Source of the DNA: Allantophomopsis cytisporea
Lineage: Eukaryota; Ascomycota; Leotiomycetes; Phacidiales; Phacidiaceae
Length of the DNA stretch: 64,000 bases
NCBI GenBank assembly: GCA_024752435.1
Contig: CP103024.1
Location: 930,001 to 994,000, forward strand
Direction of reading: 5' to 3'
Part shown: positions 21,861 through 34,714 of the stretch, piece by piece
Layout: each line of letters starts with the position of its first letter
Numbering within the stretch: position 1 is the stretch's first letter
The notes under the pieces: model-generated
The model's database searches: none
What the model was told of the DNA's origin: nothing
What the model saw: only the letters and a program-made list of their open reading frames with translations
Made by a program: the position numbers and the translations under genes

Positions 21861-22763
21861 ATGCCGAAATCTTTAGCTCCAACGAGCATCGGCGACTACA
21901 CGATTCTATACCTCAACATCCCCTCGACTCCAAACACGAAGAGCACAACCCATACCCTTTACCTACGTCAACATGCACCCAAGATTCCCACCGCCAACGA
22001 CTCGCGCTCTCTTTTTATTGTAAACGTCCCAATCGACAGCAGCGCCGCGCACTTCCGTGCCCTCTTCGCATCACTCATTGGTGTCGGCCGATTTGAGGAT
22101 ATTACATTCGAGGACGAGCGCAAGGAGAAGAAGGAGGAGGAATCTCTTCGAGGAGTGACGATTGTCAGCAAGAAGCGCAAGCGCGGCGCGGAGAAAGAGG
22201 GCAGAGGGGAATTGCCAAAGATCTGGGGCGAAACCCTGAGACGGAGTGGAAGCTCGGCGGTGGCAAGGTTCGTGGACGAGCGCGCTGTCGAAGCTGTGCT
22301 GAAGGCTGCAAAGAAGGGAAAGAGCCCGGTATGGGGTGAGGGTATGGAGGGGAAGATTGAGCCGCTAGGCAGTGCGAGATATGAGAGGCATAGGGAGCTC
22401 AGGTTCCCTCCGCATGAGCTACTTCAGGCTACTGTGGATGAGTTCATGGTTAAGTGGAATGAAGACGAGGAGGAGAAGGCGCTTGCGCAGAAGAGATTGA
22501 GGAATATGCCTGATGAGGATGGATTTGTTACTGTGGGTCGTGGTGGAAGGGTGGGTCCTGCGAGGGCGGAGGAGGCTGAGGAGAGGAGGAGAAAGGAAAT
22601 TGAGAAGGAGGAGAAGAGAAAGGCAGAGATGGGCGATTTCTATAGGTTCCAGATGAGAGAAAGGAGGAAAGAGGAGCAGGGCGAGCTTGTGAAGCGCTTT
22701 GAGGAGGATAAGAGACGACTCGGCCAGATGAAGGAGAAGAGAGGGAGGTTCAAACCTGAGTAG
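21861..22763 (+). CDS. RRP7: Ribosomal RNA-processing protein 7
   Basis: An uninterrupted frame of 300 residues from the first in-frame ATG (ATAATGCCG). Rrp7 is a component of the UTP-C/CURI complexes of the 90S pre-ribosome, needed for 18S rRNA maturation in the nucleolus. The N-terminal half is a degenerate RRM (SLFIVNVPIDSSAAHFRALF, then SSAVARFVDERAVEAVLKAA) interrupted by a basic insertion with KKRKRG. The C-terminal half is the family-specific domain: MPDEDGFVTVGRGGR, then a long Glu/Arg/Lys helix ending FYRFQMRERRKEEQGELVKR. It lies in tandem with DMC1, 409 bp downstream, as a separate gene with its own leader. Confidence 0.92.
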   Translation: MPKSLAPTSIGDYTILYLNIPSTPNTKSTTHTLYLRQHAPKIPTANDSRSLFIVNVPIDSSAAHFRALFASLIGVGRFEDITFEDERKEKKEEESLRGVTIVSKKRKRGAEKEGRGELPKIWGETLRRSGSSAVARFVDERAVEAVLKAAKKGKSPVWGEGMEGKIEPLGSARYERHRELRFPPHELLQATVDEFMVKWNEDEEEKALAQKRLRNMPDEDGFVTVGRGGRVGPARAEEAEERRRKEIEKEEKRKAEMGDFYRFQMRERRKEEQGELVKRFEEDKRRLGQMKEKRGRFKPE

Positions 22764-23839
22764 TTTGTGGTAAGCTTGTTTTGCACTTCTTCTGACATAC
22801 GTCTGGTTATGATGACTCCGCGGGGCCATAGAAGCTTAGACGCATCGGAGGCCAATTCCTTCGTTGGGCTTATTGCTATGCCTACAAAAACCGCATTAAC
22901 AAATCTTCTCAACTTGTCTGAACCAATAGTCGCATTACTATCTCACTTCAACTTCATTTATATTTCAAGAAGGCTCGTAGCTAATGTCGAACAGCTATTT
23001 ATATATGGGCGAGAGTTTGACTTCGAGATACCCTAGGATTACAAAAGTTTACAACACCAAATGCATCGGAATGATACAAGATGTCAAATCACCTCTAATA
23101 GACTATGAGATGCGTTCATACTCATAATCACCGCCCGCAAGTAGTGGATATATTGAGACATTTCTGAAGCCAAGTCACGTGTGAAAACCGACTGCAGCTG
23201 AAACATTCCGATTTCAACCTTCAACGTCCAAATATCCCCTGAAATGCACAAGGAGCATACTCTGACATCTTTTTGTATAATAATGACTGCGAATGGTTGA
23301 AATCAGAGCCTGAGGTTCTACGCATCAAGTGTTGCTAGCGACTGAGTATTTGAATATATAAGGACAGAAATGTATGGCTAGGAAGCACTAAGTAAAATGC
23401 TCTAACAAGGAGAAGAAGCATGGTGTGGACAAGTTAACAGCATGTGTTCAAAGGTCTGATATGTGAAATACTTGCGTGGATGGTGCTGAGGCTTTTGATG
23501 ACGATGCCGGAGAGAATGGTGACGAGTACGATACGCAACATTGATACTCTCCTGTTAAGTGTCTGAATAAGAGGAACTTACATCATATGTATAAATCGGT
23601 ATCAGTATCGAAACGCGGCCCTATGCTAACCCCTATGGTATATACAGACGTGCAGAAGCTGGGTCTGGATAAATGCTTTACAGCTACCAAGAATTTATCG
23701 TGCGTTCCACAGGCACGAGTTTACTTCGGATCAAAGTTGCAGTTGAGTTTATAAGACTTGATGAAGTGTTTTCCCTTTTTGATATAGAGGTATCCTTGAT
23801 GCATGTCAACGCCAACCGCCCAAACGCCCAGAAACTTGT
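22764..23839. other. Convergent intergenic region
   Basis: This holds the 3' ends of RRP7 and the cyclophilin gene. I see no further gene or RNA. Confidence 0.6.
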
Positions 23840-25291
23840 TCATCGTCTCTTATATCTATCGTCGTCCCTATTATCCCTCCTTCCACCACGATTATAGCTA
23901 TCTCTGCCCCTATCACTCCTATAGTCCCTTCTATCGTCTTTCCTATCATAATCCCGTCTCGGACTTCTCGATCTTTCCCTCTTCTCCTCTTTCTTCCCGT
24001 CTCTTTTCCCGTCCTTCTCTCCCCTCTTCCTGAATTCCTCCTCATCATACACCATTCCGTATCGGTCTCTTCTTCCACCATACTCTCCAGCCTTGTAATG
24101 CCTCTTCTTCTCCAGAGTATCTACACCTCCGAATCCACCGCCATGCGTTCTCCTCTTGGAATTTGTGGCCGTTCTCCACGTATCTGATAGCTTAGAAACA
24201 CTTTGTGAGAAGTCAACGTGAATGCGGTGGTCATCGATGAGTACACCTTGCATCTTAAAGTATGCTTGCTCACAGTCTTTCTGGTTCTCGTATTCAATAA
24301 ATGCATACTGTAAGCTGTCACCTGTACGCTTGTCGCGGATGACCTCGCAGGAGAGCACTTTTCCGAAACGGCTAAAGATAAGCTCAAGATCCTCATCTAA
24401 AACAATCAGCCATAAAAGAACTTGAATATTGAATATCTAGAGACTTACCAGTTGTAACGGGATTGAGCTTGCACACGAACAATACATTCTCCGGTGGTTT
24501 TACCTCCGCAAAAGGCAAATCACCGACCATCTCCAATGTCAGAGCTTGCGCTCGAGCCTCACGCTCCCTCCGTAACTTCTCAACTGTCTCCGGGTCATTC
24601 TCATCCTCTAAGTTGTCCTCATCTGAGATTCTGACTGTCGCAAGCTGAGCTTTGCTGGGCAATGGACTCTCAGGTGGCTCCACGAGACCCGCCGGATCAT
24701 CGTATGGATCGTCAAGGACGACAGTATGCTTGATACGAATATCCACTAACGGTCTTCCCTTGTCATCGCAAAATGCGTCGTTGACTTTCTCTAGCGCATC
24801 GAATCCCTCCACGACCTTCCCGAAAATCGCGGCCTTGCCATCTAAGTAGTCGAGATCGTCGCCCAACGTGATGATGAACTGACTTGCTGCAAGTCTCTCA
24901 TCAGGATCACGCGTCGAAGGCGCCGTGGCCATGCTGACAGTCCCTCTCTCCGCATGTTTAAGTTTCGGGTGGAAAGTAGCCGGAAAGGTCCTCTTCGAAG
25001 GGCCGTCTAATAGACCCCAAATGGAGCTGCCGCCATCACTTTCTTTAGAATCGGGGCCAAGTGGGTCGCCAGTCTGGAATGAAAAGTCCTTCTGCACGCC
25101 GTGAACCGGAGAAAAGTTGTAGTATTTTACTTTGCAGAGCTTCAGGAAGCTAGATGGGTCTTAGTTCTAGGTGTTCAGCGATTTACGAGTATATGTGGGT
25201 GGGAAACATACTTTTCGCAGAGTTTTGGAGCGTAATCAACCAGTAGGTCGATTACAATGTCGCCGGCAGAGGTCTCAAGTAGCACACTCAT
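23840..25291 (-). CDS. PPIL4-type cyclophilin with RRM (nuclear peptidyl-prolyl isomerase)
   Basis: Exons 25212-25291, 24449-25149 and 23840-24396 give 445 residues. The N-terminal cyclophilin domain (about residues 1-165) starts MSVLLETSAGDIVIDLLVD and carries NFLKLCKVKYYNFSPVH and FSFQTGDPLGP. Next come an acidic linker and a charged helix (ETVEKLRREREARAQAL). An RRM (about residues 242-322) includes LFVCKLNPVTT-DEDLELIFSRF and YAFIEYENQKDCEQAYFKM. The tail is rich in Arg, Asp, Lys, Gly and Ser, with SRSPRRDYDRKDDRRD-type repeats. This order is that of PPIL4/Cyp6, nuclear proteins linked to splicing and transcription. The active-site segment looks diverged from typical cyclophilin A, as is usual for this subgroup, so catalytic activity is uncertain. 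Confidence 0.93.
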
Positions 25292-28200
25292 GATGTTTCC
25301 ACTGTCGCATGAACTTTCGTGCGTGTTTGTAGAGTTTGGGAATTCTTGATGACTACCTCATAGGTGCCTTATGTATCAGGCCGTAGAATGGGGTACAATG
25401 AGGTGTACCTGGCACACATGTGCCTTTCTTTCACTTTGCCTCCCTCACCTAAGGTAGGTATCTTCCTTACAACACACCTGGTTAGTGCTATTCTCCAGCC
25501 GCGCGCGTAGTCGCAATATTATATTTTCTTTTTCTCTATCCTCAGGGATAAACGGGAGATACGCATGAGAGTGCCTGGTCAAGGGATCCGTGCCAGCCAC
25601 GTGCATGATGGCTTGCGCATGTGGCATAGAAAGGAGCTTCTCTTACTCGAGTGCATCGAGTGCCCGACACCATGTGACATACTACGACCACCTCTACGAA
25701 GCAAGTAAAGTCACGTTGTGCTACACCACTCAAGGCTGGTGATGCGCAATATAGGAGGTACCATGTTCTCTTATAGTTTCATTGTTTGCGGATTGCATAT
25801 CGTTGCTGTGCTGCTGCTGTTGTTGAGCTCCTTTTTCTGGGTGCAGTCATATTTCAAGTTCTCCAGTGTATGTATGTACATACATTGTACACACACTGCG
25901 AATCACATCGAGTCTGGGAATCATCAGGACGTCGTTCGCTGCAATCGTTTGCAAGTACGTACTTATTCCTGCAGTGCTCTACTGTTCTCTCGATATCGTT
26001 GTCCTCGACCGGAGCATCATACAAAAGGGTTTCGTTCGTCCTCGACAAGTTCGGCGTATCAACCATTTTCGGATTGTCAACTGTTGTCAACATACTGCGT
26101 TTGTCCAGTCATCTTCATGTTCTCTCTATGTTGCAACGTGTGGCAAATGTGTGACTGAAGACTCGAGGACTCTGGCGGTAGATCTTGCCTCAGTTCTCTC
26201 AGTCCACAACCTATACTCACACAACGTTGGATAGGCTGTCACAACTGTCACCGTGCTGCAGTCGTTTTGACCACGATGCAATCAATTATCGAAGCTTAAC
26301 ATTACTTCTCAACAGTTTCGTGACTCTACTACACACATTACATACATATGCTTGGGTGCAAGTGGTTGCTCGCACAACAGCACAACGTTTACTTCAAAAC
26401 CTCCAACCCGGTTCGCTGAGCAGCAGCTTATGGGGATTCCTTACAATGCAATTATCAGGGATCTGTGAAGCCGCATCATATTCTACAATGGCGATCCGCG
26501 ATGATTTGATGGACTTATGCAGCTAACAGCTGCGAGCACTCGTTTCCGCGACTTGTATTTCCGTTGCCGTTAGAACTACATGTCTTTACATGCCTATATG
26601 TGATTGCAGTCATGCTTTGTTGCATACATATAGCACGACTGCAAAGGCAAGAGGCTTTGACGTATATATAGCGCAGGGACCGGAAGGTCTCCCGGCGGGA
26701 AGCAATGGTTGCTGTTGTACTTCAGCGCGCAAGCTATCTATTTGTAACTCAGTTCGGATTGTGTCGACCTTGACCCTGATCTTGATGTTAGCCTTGGCCT
26801 TACGAGCCGCACCCCATCCTACATCAGGCCGTGCATATCTGAACCATTGGAGATGAGATACATGGTATGAACTCGGTTGGTTTGACGAAAACAAGCTAAA
26901 AAGCTGGACGCTTCAAGGTCGACATTGGCCAAGCGTCGACGGCCAAGTGTCTTGCGCCGGACAGTCAGCCTTACCTCCGACATCCACACTGTCCATGTTG
27001 ACTTACATATACTTCAGCTTGGGCAGCTTTACCTTTTGTGATCTACCGTGCATCTTCACCGTGCGATATACCGGGAGAGACCATGTCCAGCTAGCGAGGA
27101 GAGAAAGATCCGATCATCGTCTCTCATCTTAGTCGGCAGGTCCGGTTGTAATGGGGATAACATGGGATAACATGAGATATCTTATGCAACGCTGATTGCC
27201 TCGCAGCATCGAACATTGAAACCAGGCTGGCGGTGCTACTGAGATAACTGTCTCTAGCAGCTCTGGGAGAAACGGATTGCCCCCACGGTACTTATGCGGT
27301 AGGTACAAGCCGCTTTACGATTTCAAGATCTCTTTTCGGACGTTCTGTCCGTTATGCTTATCACTTAAGGAGTGTTCAACGTGGTATATCTGCCGTACTT
27401 CTCGCCTTGGGGGCATTTGTGAACGTCTGTGTTCTTCTGTGAATAAGGAATTTTCACTTCCTCCCATCTGAGCACATAGGTATTTCGTTATCTGGATGTA
27501 GCCATGGGCTTGTGTGGACCTCGCCTACTTCTTGTACGACTCTCGACTAAGCATCGAATCGTGTGCTATTGTAAATCCTCCTTTCTGCGCCCGTCTACCT
27601 TGGCGAGTGTGTCAACTTGATGGGACACGCCTGGCATTGCAAACAGGCATCCAGACAATCATCCCCATTCTCGATCTCATGATCAGGACTTGCTGCACAG
27701 GATAAAAGAGAGTATCACAAACTTTTCTAGAACTCAGAGTCCTGTTACTTGGGATATCTGGCATCCCTGTTCTCAACTGTGAAGTCTGCAGCACCACTGT
27801 ATGTAATTCTTAGCATGGTGAAATGGAGCTAGCAATGCGCGAACGCGAAAACGTATCTACTACTTCTCCGTACATATTCCTTCTACTACGTCAAATCACT
27901 CCTACAGCGAGGCCAACCTTTCCTCAGCTCTTCCCCCTGTCAATCTTGTTTGCTCCTATGCATATTTATTTCTCTGATCCATTCTTCTTCCAAAAATGAT
28001 GATAGCCGTATTGCCTGCCGTATGCTACCAGCATAGACAGTCATTATGGTATCTCTGAATATCCCGATGGAGCCGATGCAACTTCTCTGTTTACAATTGT
28101 TTTCTGCTTCCACGAAACAAGCCCCCTATATCTGGCTATCTAAAGCTGCCGTCAGTTTCACCCCCACACGTGCAATGCTATGGTATGCATATCTTGGTGC

Positions 28201-29395
28201 ATTATATCACGAAACACCGCAGATGCAGCGATAATTATTTGCCAGTCCATGCAGGTAGGAATGGAATACAAATCCAACGAGGCTGTTACCTTTACTGCCA
28301 TTTCCTGAGCTTCACCCCCAAAAACAAGCATCGCTTTATAAAATGCTGTACTGCTGCGAGAAGCAAAAAAGTTTGCTACACTGCTGCGTCACACAACACC
28401 GTTGAAGGTGCATCTTGTTTGTCCCTCCTATATGGGTTGTTGTCCATCCTTATTATCATCATTTGGTAATATTGCGGGATGGCCTGTTCGTTCTACCACT
28501 CCTGGGACTCCATACTCACCGGTAGTTGGTGTGTGTCCATCCATATGAGATTTGGGGGCGAGGCTTATACTCTCGGACAACTGCGTCCCTTCAGGTCTTC
28601 CCCGTATGTGCTAAGGATGTGCCATAAGTTGAGCTTGTTTAATTCTCTCCTGTCTCTGCCATGTTCATGTCTTCTTTGTTCCTCGAGCAGAGTTTCAAAG
28701 TTCCAAGACTGTCTCAATGACTTGTTGCAGCTCCAGGCCTCGTCGCCCCCAAGTCTGAAAGGAATGTTTTGTGGTGATCGCCTCATCTAAAGTCGTTGTT
28801 CAATGTCATTCGTCGTTAGCCAGAAATTTTCCGGTATAGTTTGTGAAGATCTGCCGATGGCCTGCGAATATCACTGTTGATTGACACTTCAAGCCATGCT
28901 TCCTGCGTGCACCCGGCTGGCTGCCGTACGACAGAGCAAAGCCTGTGGCAGTCTATGAGCAGAAGCCTACCAAAGTTTAGCTCCGCACTGATGAGAGTTG
29001 ACATGCCTCAAAGAGCTGCTATGTACATTAGTCTCTTCTGATAGTGATATCTGTATCATAATGGTACTGAAGACATGGATCTTTCCATATTCCAATCAAG
29101 CTAGATGATGCCTTTCCCAAGCAGTAACACGGGATATATGAATGTATGTCTAGCCCACCTCCTCTACATCCCATGCTACTTCTCTTGCATAGACTCATAG
29201 CCGTTGCAAACTCTATAACGTACGGGCCTGCTCCACCAGTGCCATACACTCGTTTATTGCTTATCTATTCCTTGAATCAATCATTCGAATTCAACTTGAC
29301 ACCTGCATCGACTAGCCATCATCGCTGTCAGCGCCAGCAAAGTTAGTTATTACTTGGAACGATAACTTTAAACCACATCTAATAATTCATTCCAG
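25292..29395. other. 4.1-kb gap upstream of the Zn2Cys6 gene
   Basis: Divergent spacer between the cyclophilin gene and the Zn2Cys6 regulator. Many short frames, but none with steady coding character, splice continuity or a known domain. The most likely content is the regulatory region and long leader of the regulator. A TTCCAG acceptor lies immediately before its ATG, so the leader is probably spliced. An unannotated non-coding transcript is possible. Confidence 0.5.
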
Positions 29396-30875
29396 ATGGT
29401 GACTCGGCCCTATCATAGTGATGAGGAGCATCCTCTTCGCCGATACAGCAGCCGCGGAAACTCAACTTGGCATATCTCTCATGATCGGTTTACTTCTTCA
29501 GATCCAATCAATCGTAGACCCTCAGCGCGCGATTTTCAACTTTCTTCTCAAGACAGCCGAAGTGGGGATCACGACTCAGACGGCGAGTCGACCAATCAAC
29601 CACCTCGGCGAAGAATTGCTGTCGCTGTATGTCTTGTTAATGTTATTAGACAGAACTAAAAACTAACATATAAAAGTGTGGACGTTGTCGCAAGCGAAAA
29701 ATCCGGTGCAGTGGGGACCCTGGAAATGGGACTGGCTGCTCAAACTGTAAACAAGCAGGGAATACTCAGTGTCAATTCCTCCGAGTATGTCTGCTTTACC
29801 TAAACAAACTCCAAATCTTATTAATACTCAATAGGTCCACTCCGACGAGTGTCATTATCTCTCTCCAGGAGACTCTCTCTCAACTTACCAGCCTTCAACT
29901 GCACGCTCTGTTCAATGCGTAGTTCCAAGTGTTAATTTTTACCGCCAACCCACCACAACTTATTCCCAAGTTCCTGCGATTAACGCACCAATCGAATCTT
30001 CTTACCGCACCAGCTCAGTTCCTAACTATCAATACCCTTCTAAGCAACTTTTCACCAATATTCCTTGGGGCTCTGAGTACAGTGATGAGTCAATAGAATA
30101 CAACTCATCCAGCAATCCGTACCCTCTACTTAGTCAAGAACCCCTTAACGTTCACAATTATACGCACAATGGATCCCGAAACTGGAACACTCCCCACAAG
30201 GAGTCATCGAGCATCTTCGTTGATCAAGATACTTCCTCCTACACGCATAATCCGATTCCCTACAATCATGGCATGCTGTACCGCTCTTCCATCAATACAG
30301 ATGGCCCTTTCTCCTTAAGCAACATGGCATCCTCCCTCCCAAACCCCTCTCCTATCTCAGACCGTATGCTTCCTAACCCTGCAATGGGGCGCTCGTCACT
30401 GAACTACGGCAGATCCGAATCCTACCCCGAAGGCCCCCTGCGCACCCTAAGCACGAACATCAATATGCCGACTTCTATGGCACCCCCAGTCAGTATGAAC
30501 AGCAGCAGTAATAATGGCGTCTCCCAATGCTCAGGATCCTACCTTCCCCTCTCCAGCAGTCCAGACTCTAATCCCTCGTCCTCTTCCCAGCTCTCCTACT
30601 CTCACTCTGTCCCTTCCACCTCTTCCGACCTTTATCCCAACGACTCCCTCTACGGCTCCGAATCTCTACGCCACCAAGACTCTTCAAACTACCTCTACTC
30701 CAACGATTCCAGCTCAAGAAAGGACTCACTCAGCAGGAACAGCCTTTCTGGGACCTTGGCCAGCGGCCAGGTCTACAGTCGCGTCCCCAGCGATGCTGGC
30801 CAAACATATTCTGCCCGTCGTGCAAGTATGGATCTACAGGCACAGAACACAAGTGCTCCTCTAAGAGCCAACTAG
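29396..30875 (+). CDS. Zn2Cys6 transcription factor
   Basis: Exons 29396-29626, 29677-29784 and 29835-30875 (introns of 50 nt each) give 459 residues. The zinc cluster starts at exon 2: Cys78-X2-Cys81-X6-Cys88-X9-Cys98-X2-Cys101-X7-Cys109, preceded by the basic RRRIAVA and containing RCRKRKIRCSGDPGNG. The X9 loop between Cys3 and Cys4 is longer than in Gal4. The remaining roughly 350 residues are Ser/Pro/Tyr/Asn-rich and disordered, and I see no Fungal_trans middle-homology domain. The protein is therefore a short regulator with an activation-domain-like tail. Targets are unknown. The ATG follows a likely leader-intron acceptor. Confidence 0.85.
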
Positions 30876-32615
30876 TTTCACGTGACATTTCGATATTCTG
30901 TTGTGTATTTCCTTGATCATCAAATCACTTTGGCGTTTCAAGTCTGCGAATCATCTGGGCGGCGTTCTGCATTGGTGAGGTCGGAGGAATAGATAAAACC
31001 ATGTCAAAAAAATTGGGGAATTTTGGATGACTACGAATTTCGTTTCCTACTCAAGAAAAAAAAAACACTCTTCTGTTTATTCTGTCTGTTAGTTTGTTGG
31101 GTGGAAAATTGTATACATAGTGTCTTCTTCTTCTTCGTGTTTTTAGGTGCTCGGATTGTGGTTGGGGTTGGAGTAATGTGGTGGGAAAGAGAAAAGTGTC
31201 ATGTGATCGTGATCGCGCTTTTTCTAGGTTCATACCGGAGTTTGGAGAGGCTGATTGTACTTATAAGCAAAATGTATGCAGTAGCGAAAGCTAGTGAATG
31301 TTACCTATGAGAACTTTTGTATAGTTCCCACGGTAGATGAAATTGTAAACGTCTTGATCTTTGTTGAATTTTGATTTCTTTCTAACGAAACCATTTTCTC
31401 CTTTGTTCTCTTTATAAAATAATATTTTTCCTTCTTCTTGGACCTCTTGAATTTTGCAATTTTAAGTAACGAGTCACACAAGTCATAGATTTCGAGTTGC
31501 TAAATCATGCCGTATCTATCAACTTAACCACGATTTGCAAAGCCAAGTACAGTCAAATCAATCTCGTCTACTCCAACAGAAGAAGCTTCCATATCCTAAG
31601 CTCGCTGACACAAGCTCTATCCCATATTGTTGACCCAGTCTCCTACTCTACCTCTATCTACCTATAATGCCTTAAGGCCATCTCCTAACACAAGCTGGAC
31701 AAACCCCATCGGACTCGATGATTGAGTAGGTATATCAACAATTGGTCCTGTTGTCTCGCAGCTTTTGTTCGCAGCGTATCAAGATCTCATAGGTAATATC
31801 CCTACAGGTGTAGTGGAACTCGCCGATGTTGCACATTTCGTGGGGTATAAAACGTACTGCTGAATTTAGGCTTGAGTTGCGTTGAGGAGTGATTATTTTG
31901 GATATTGGAGAGGATGTGAAGAAAGTGCGAATCTTGGTATATGTATTCAAAGTGGAATGAAGGTGGTCAGAGACTAATGTAACCACTTACAGCCAGCCAC
32001 GGGTTGCAGAGATATATGATGATGGGGAGATTTTGAGAACCTATCATACTCAATAAAGCCTGAGGTTCGAAGTACTCACATTGGCAGCCAAGATTTAATC
32101 TCTAATCTTTTGAGGATCCAGTCATATTCAAGTAACAAACAAGGATTCGAGACACGATGTTGTGTTCAGTGATGACATGGAATTCGAAAAAAAAAATATG
32201 AATTAGTTGCGTGAGATTCGCAGAATAGCCCAAATGTACTCATTGTTGTTGGCAGAAGAACATACTCAAAATTATGTCATGCTCATAATCAATTGGATGA
32301 AGTGGGCTTCTTGAGACATGACAGCATACAAAGCAACTCACACATTCGTAGCACAGATATTTTTGATGATGATTGTTCGATAACCTAGCCAGTTTTCGAT
32401 GTTTTTTATGATAACTTGGAGGTACAGAGATGCACTTGAACACCTCCTGCCTACTTCGGACTGTGTATCGGCGGAGTTGGAACCATCTCTTGTATCTTGT
32501 CAGTAAATGCCAATCAAAATAGAAATGTATCTTACAGTTATGTTTTTCAAATTTAGTTTTTTGTAAACAATTTGCACTGCTGAGCTAGTACCTGTCTTTG
32601 ATGTAGATCTGAGCA
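30876..32615. other. Intergenic region
   Basis: 3' UTR of the regulator followed by AT-rich sequence with no supported gene. Confidence 0.55.
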
Positions 32616-33011
32616 TTAGTCTCTCTGGAATGTTGTCTCAAGTTGCTCACAATCTCGATCTTGGTAGGTCAACTCCTTATCTCGCTGTGAGGATATTCTA
32701 GGTTCTTCTCCGCGCTTCGCAATCCTCTTCTTGTATTGGTACTTTGACTCGCTGAAATATTGCCTCAAGCTCATCCAAGTTTGTTCCCATAAGGTCCAAT
32801 GGTAAGAAAGAAGACTATTTTGTCGGGCGACTTGGATGCTTGTGAAGGAGTTTACATGTGTCTGATTGTTATGTTCATATCCTTCATCCAGTGGAGTGCC
32901 GGCTTTCGTCTGTTGACTCGCTGTTTTGCTCTTGTTAGCTTCCCGTGCACCGAAGTTCATACTTCCAGCCTCAATCCAATGCTCTTCGAGGCCATGTCCA
33001 AGATCTAAAAG
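32616..33011 (-). other. In-frame open extension beyond a UAG stop
   Basis: Directly behind the UAG that ends the Cys-rich protein (33012-33014), the same frame stays open for 131 codons before its own stop. It has a protein-like composition (ISSQRDKELTYQDRDCEQLE). It may be a readthrough extension, a lost coding region or chance. Confidence 0.35.
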
Positions 33012-33892
33012 CTATGCAAGCCATTCACCCGTAAAAATTGTGTCAGTAACCCCAATTTCCTGAGTACACATGTCCGCAAACCCATGAGATTCGGTTATCT
33101 CGGTGAAATTGCTGGTAGCTGTTTCGATACTAAAACCAGACCTAGAAAATTGAGAGCTGACATAATCTGAATTTAGTCCTTGTTCTACGATATTTACTTC
33201 AGTGCGTTGCTTCTTCTGCAAGGTTTCTCTCGGGTCCTTATTTGAATAGTGACAAGGAGTATTCCATATTTTGCATTGCGAGCATCCAGTGGCTTCCCTA
33301 CTACACGCGAATGTTCGAGGTTCTGCGAAGAGACTCAGTACAGGAAGTAGTAACAATGAGGGCAATATATACCGCACGCATCACAGTCCTGATCCTGCAA
33401 CCCAATAGCCTTGAGCAACGCCTTCTCAGGGCTGTTGGCTTTGTCCTTCTCAGCGATCTGGTCAGCTTTGAGGCAACCAAGATCCTGTTCACGGAGCTTT
33501 TGTAAAGTAGTATATTGTATTTGGGCATCATGATGAGATCGCATCGTCTGCTTATATATCTCCCTATCATAAGGCTGTTGTTGATTTCGGACATCCAGGA
33601 GGTGGTCTAGCTGGGTCAATTTTTGGTGCGCCTGGCGCAGCTGTGGGCGGTAGTGCTCGTGAAGTTCAGAGGTGGATCTGAATGCGCTTCGCGGCCGTGC
33701 TGAGTTCTCTAAAGTGTCGGGCATAGGAAGGCCAGTGGCTCTAGAATGCTGGCAGATCTCACAATAGCCCTCTGGATGGAGCATCTCATCCGCAAAGCGC
33801 ACATTGCAAGGATTCTTGGAACAACTTTCTGTGAAAACGAACTTGCCTGGATGTCGACAATGGGTATAATATTCTTGTGCACCACGACACAT
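33012..33892 (-). CDS. Cysteine-rich protein, unknown function
   Basis: Exons 33373-33892 and 33012-33322 with one 50-nt intron (GTATAT, TACTGAG branch, CTTCGCAG acceptor) give 276 residues. The start chosen is MCRGAQEYYTHC; the frame is open upstream to about 34264, but that part is pyrimidine-rich and leader-like. Cysteines come in groups: an N-terminal C-X8-C...C-X4-C set, a YCEICQ pair, then DCDAC and CSREATGCSQC in the second exon, a pattern suggesting zinc binding. The middle is helical and Gln/His/Arg-rich (LRQAHQKLTQLDHLLDVRNQ). There is no signal peptide from this start. I do not recognise a family and assign no function. Confidence 0.6.
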
Positions 33893-34714
33893 ATTTGCTA
33901 AATAAGAATGGCGAAAACATGTGGGAGTATGTTCTTGCAAGTCCAAATTGCATGATATCCGAAGGGTTTCGGAAGGGTTGTGGGAGGTTCGGAAACAAGA
34001 GGAAACTGTGGTGGAAGTTACAAGGAAAGTAGTAACCAGAGGGGGTATTGGCAATAACAGGGATTGAATCGAAAGGTAATGAGGAAACTGAAATCGAGAA
34101 GTAACTAGCAAGAGCCGTAATTGAGCGAAGTCAGGGAGTACCGGGGACACACGACAATTGAGAACATACTTAACTAGTACCAGGTGTTGAGATATGATAA
34201 GTATAGGTGAAGAAGGAAAGGGTGAGAAACAAGTCTCAATGAGCAGTTTTACATAAAGCATCACAGTGCTTGAGACGCATAATATATGAGATTTCTCATA
34301 TCCTGGAGCTCACCTTAGGAATATCCAACTATTGAACAGCGCGAATTTCATTAAGTAGCGTGCAGGTTATTCGTCCCCGTACCAAACCAACAAACGATGC
34401 CAAACATAGCCAATGCAACTCCTCTTCCATAAATATGCCAGCAATTCACATCAACCTGAATTCGAAGCGTGATCGTTTCGGATATCACAACATAGACCTG
34501 AAAATGAATTATTTATGACAGAAGCAAAACACCTTGATTGAAATGCTATAGGTCGGTTCTGAAAGGTCGATCGAAATTCATTCCATCATGTCCCGATGTC
34601 GTTCCCTTTGATAACCTAAGCATGATATGATGGAGTACAAAACATAGCTTGTCCTCCTGTACCAGCCACGCCAATTGACACAACCACCATAAACCACAAA
34701 ATTGGGCGAGTCGT
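33893..34714. other. Leader of the Cys-rich gene and 3' region of eS24
   Basis: The right-hand part is the 3' UTR of the ribosomal protein gene. The left part is probably the promoter and leader of the Cys-rich gene. No other gene seen. Confidence 0.55.

Noticed and set aside
29500..29666. Alternative plus-strand frame over the first exon of the Zn2Cys6 gene
   Set aside because: The zinc cluster is in phase only with the 29396-29626 frame; the other is a shadow.
33893..34264. N-terminal extension of the Cys-rich protein to an upstream ATG
   Set aside because: The frame is open, but the sequence is pyrimidine-rich and hydrophobic without order, like a 5' leader. MCRGAQ has the better coding character.
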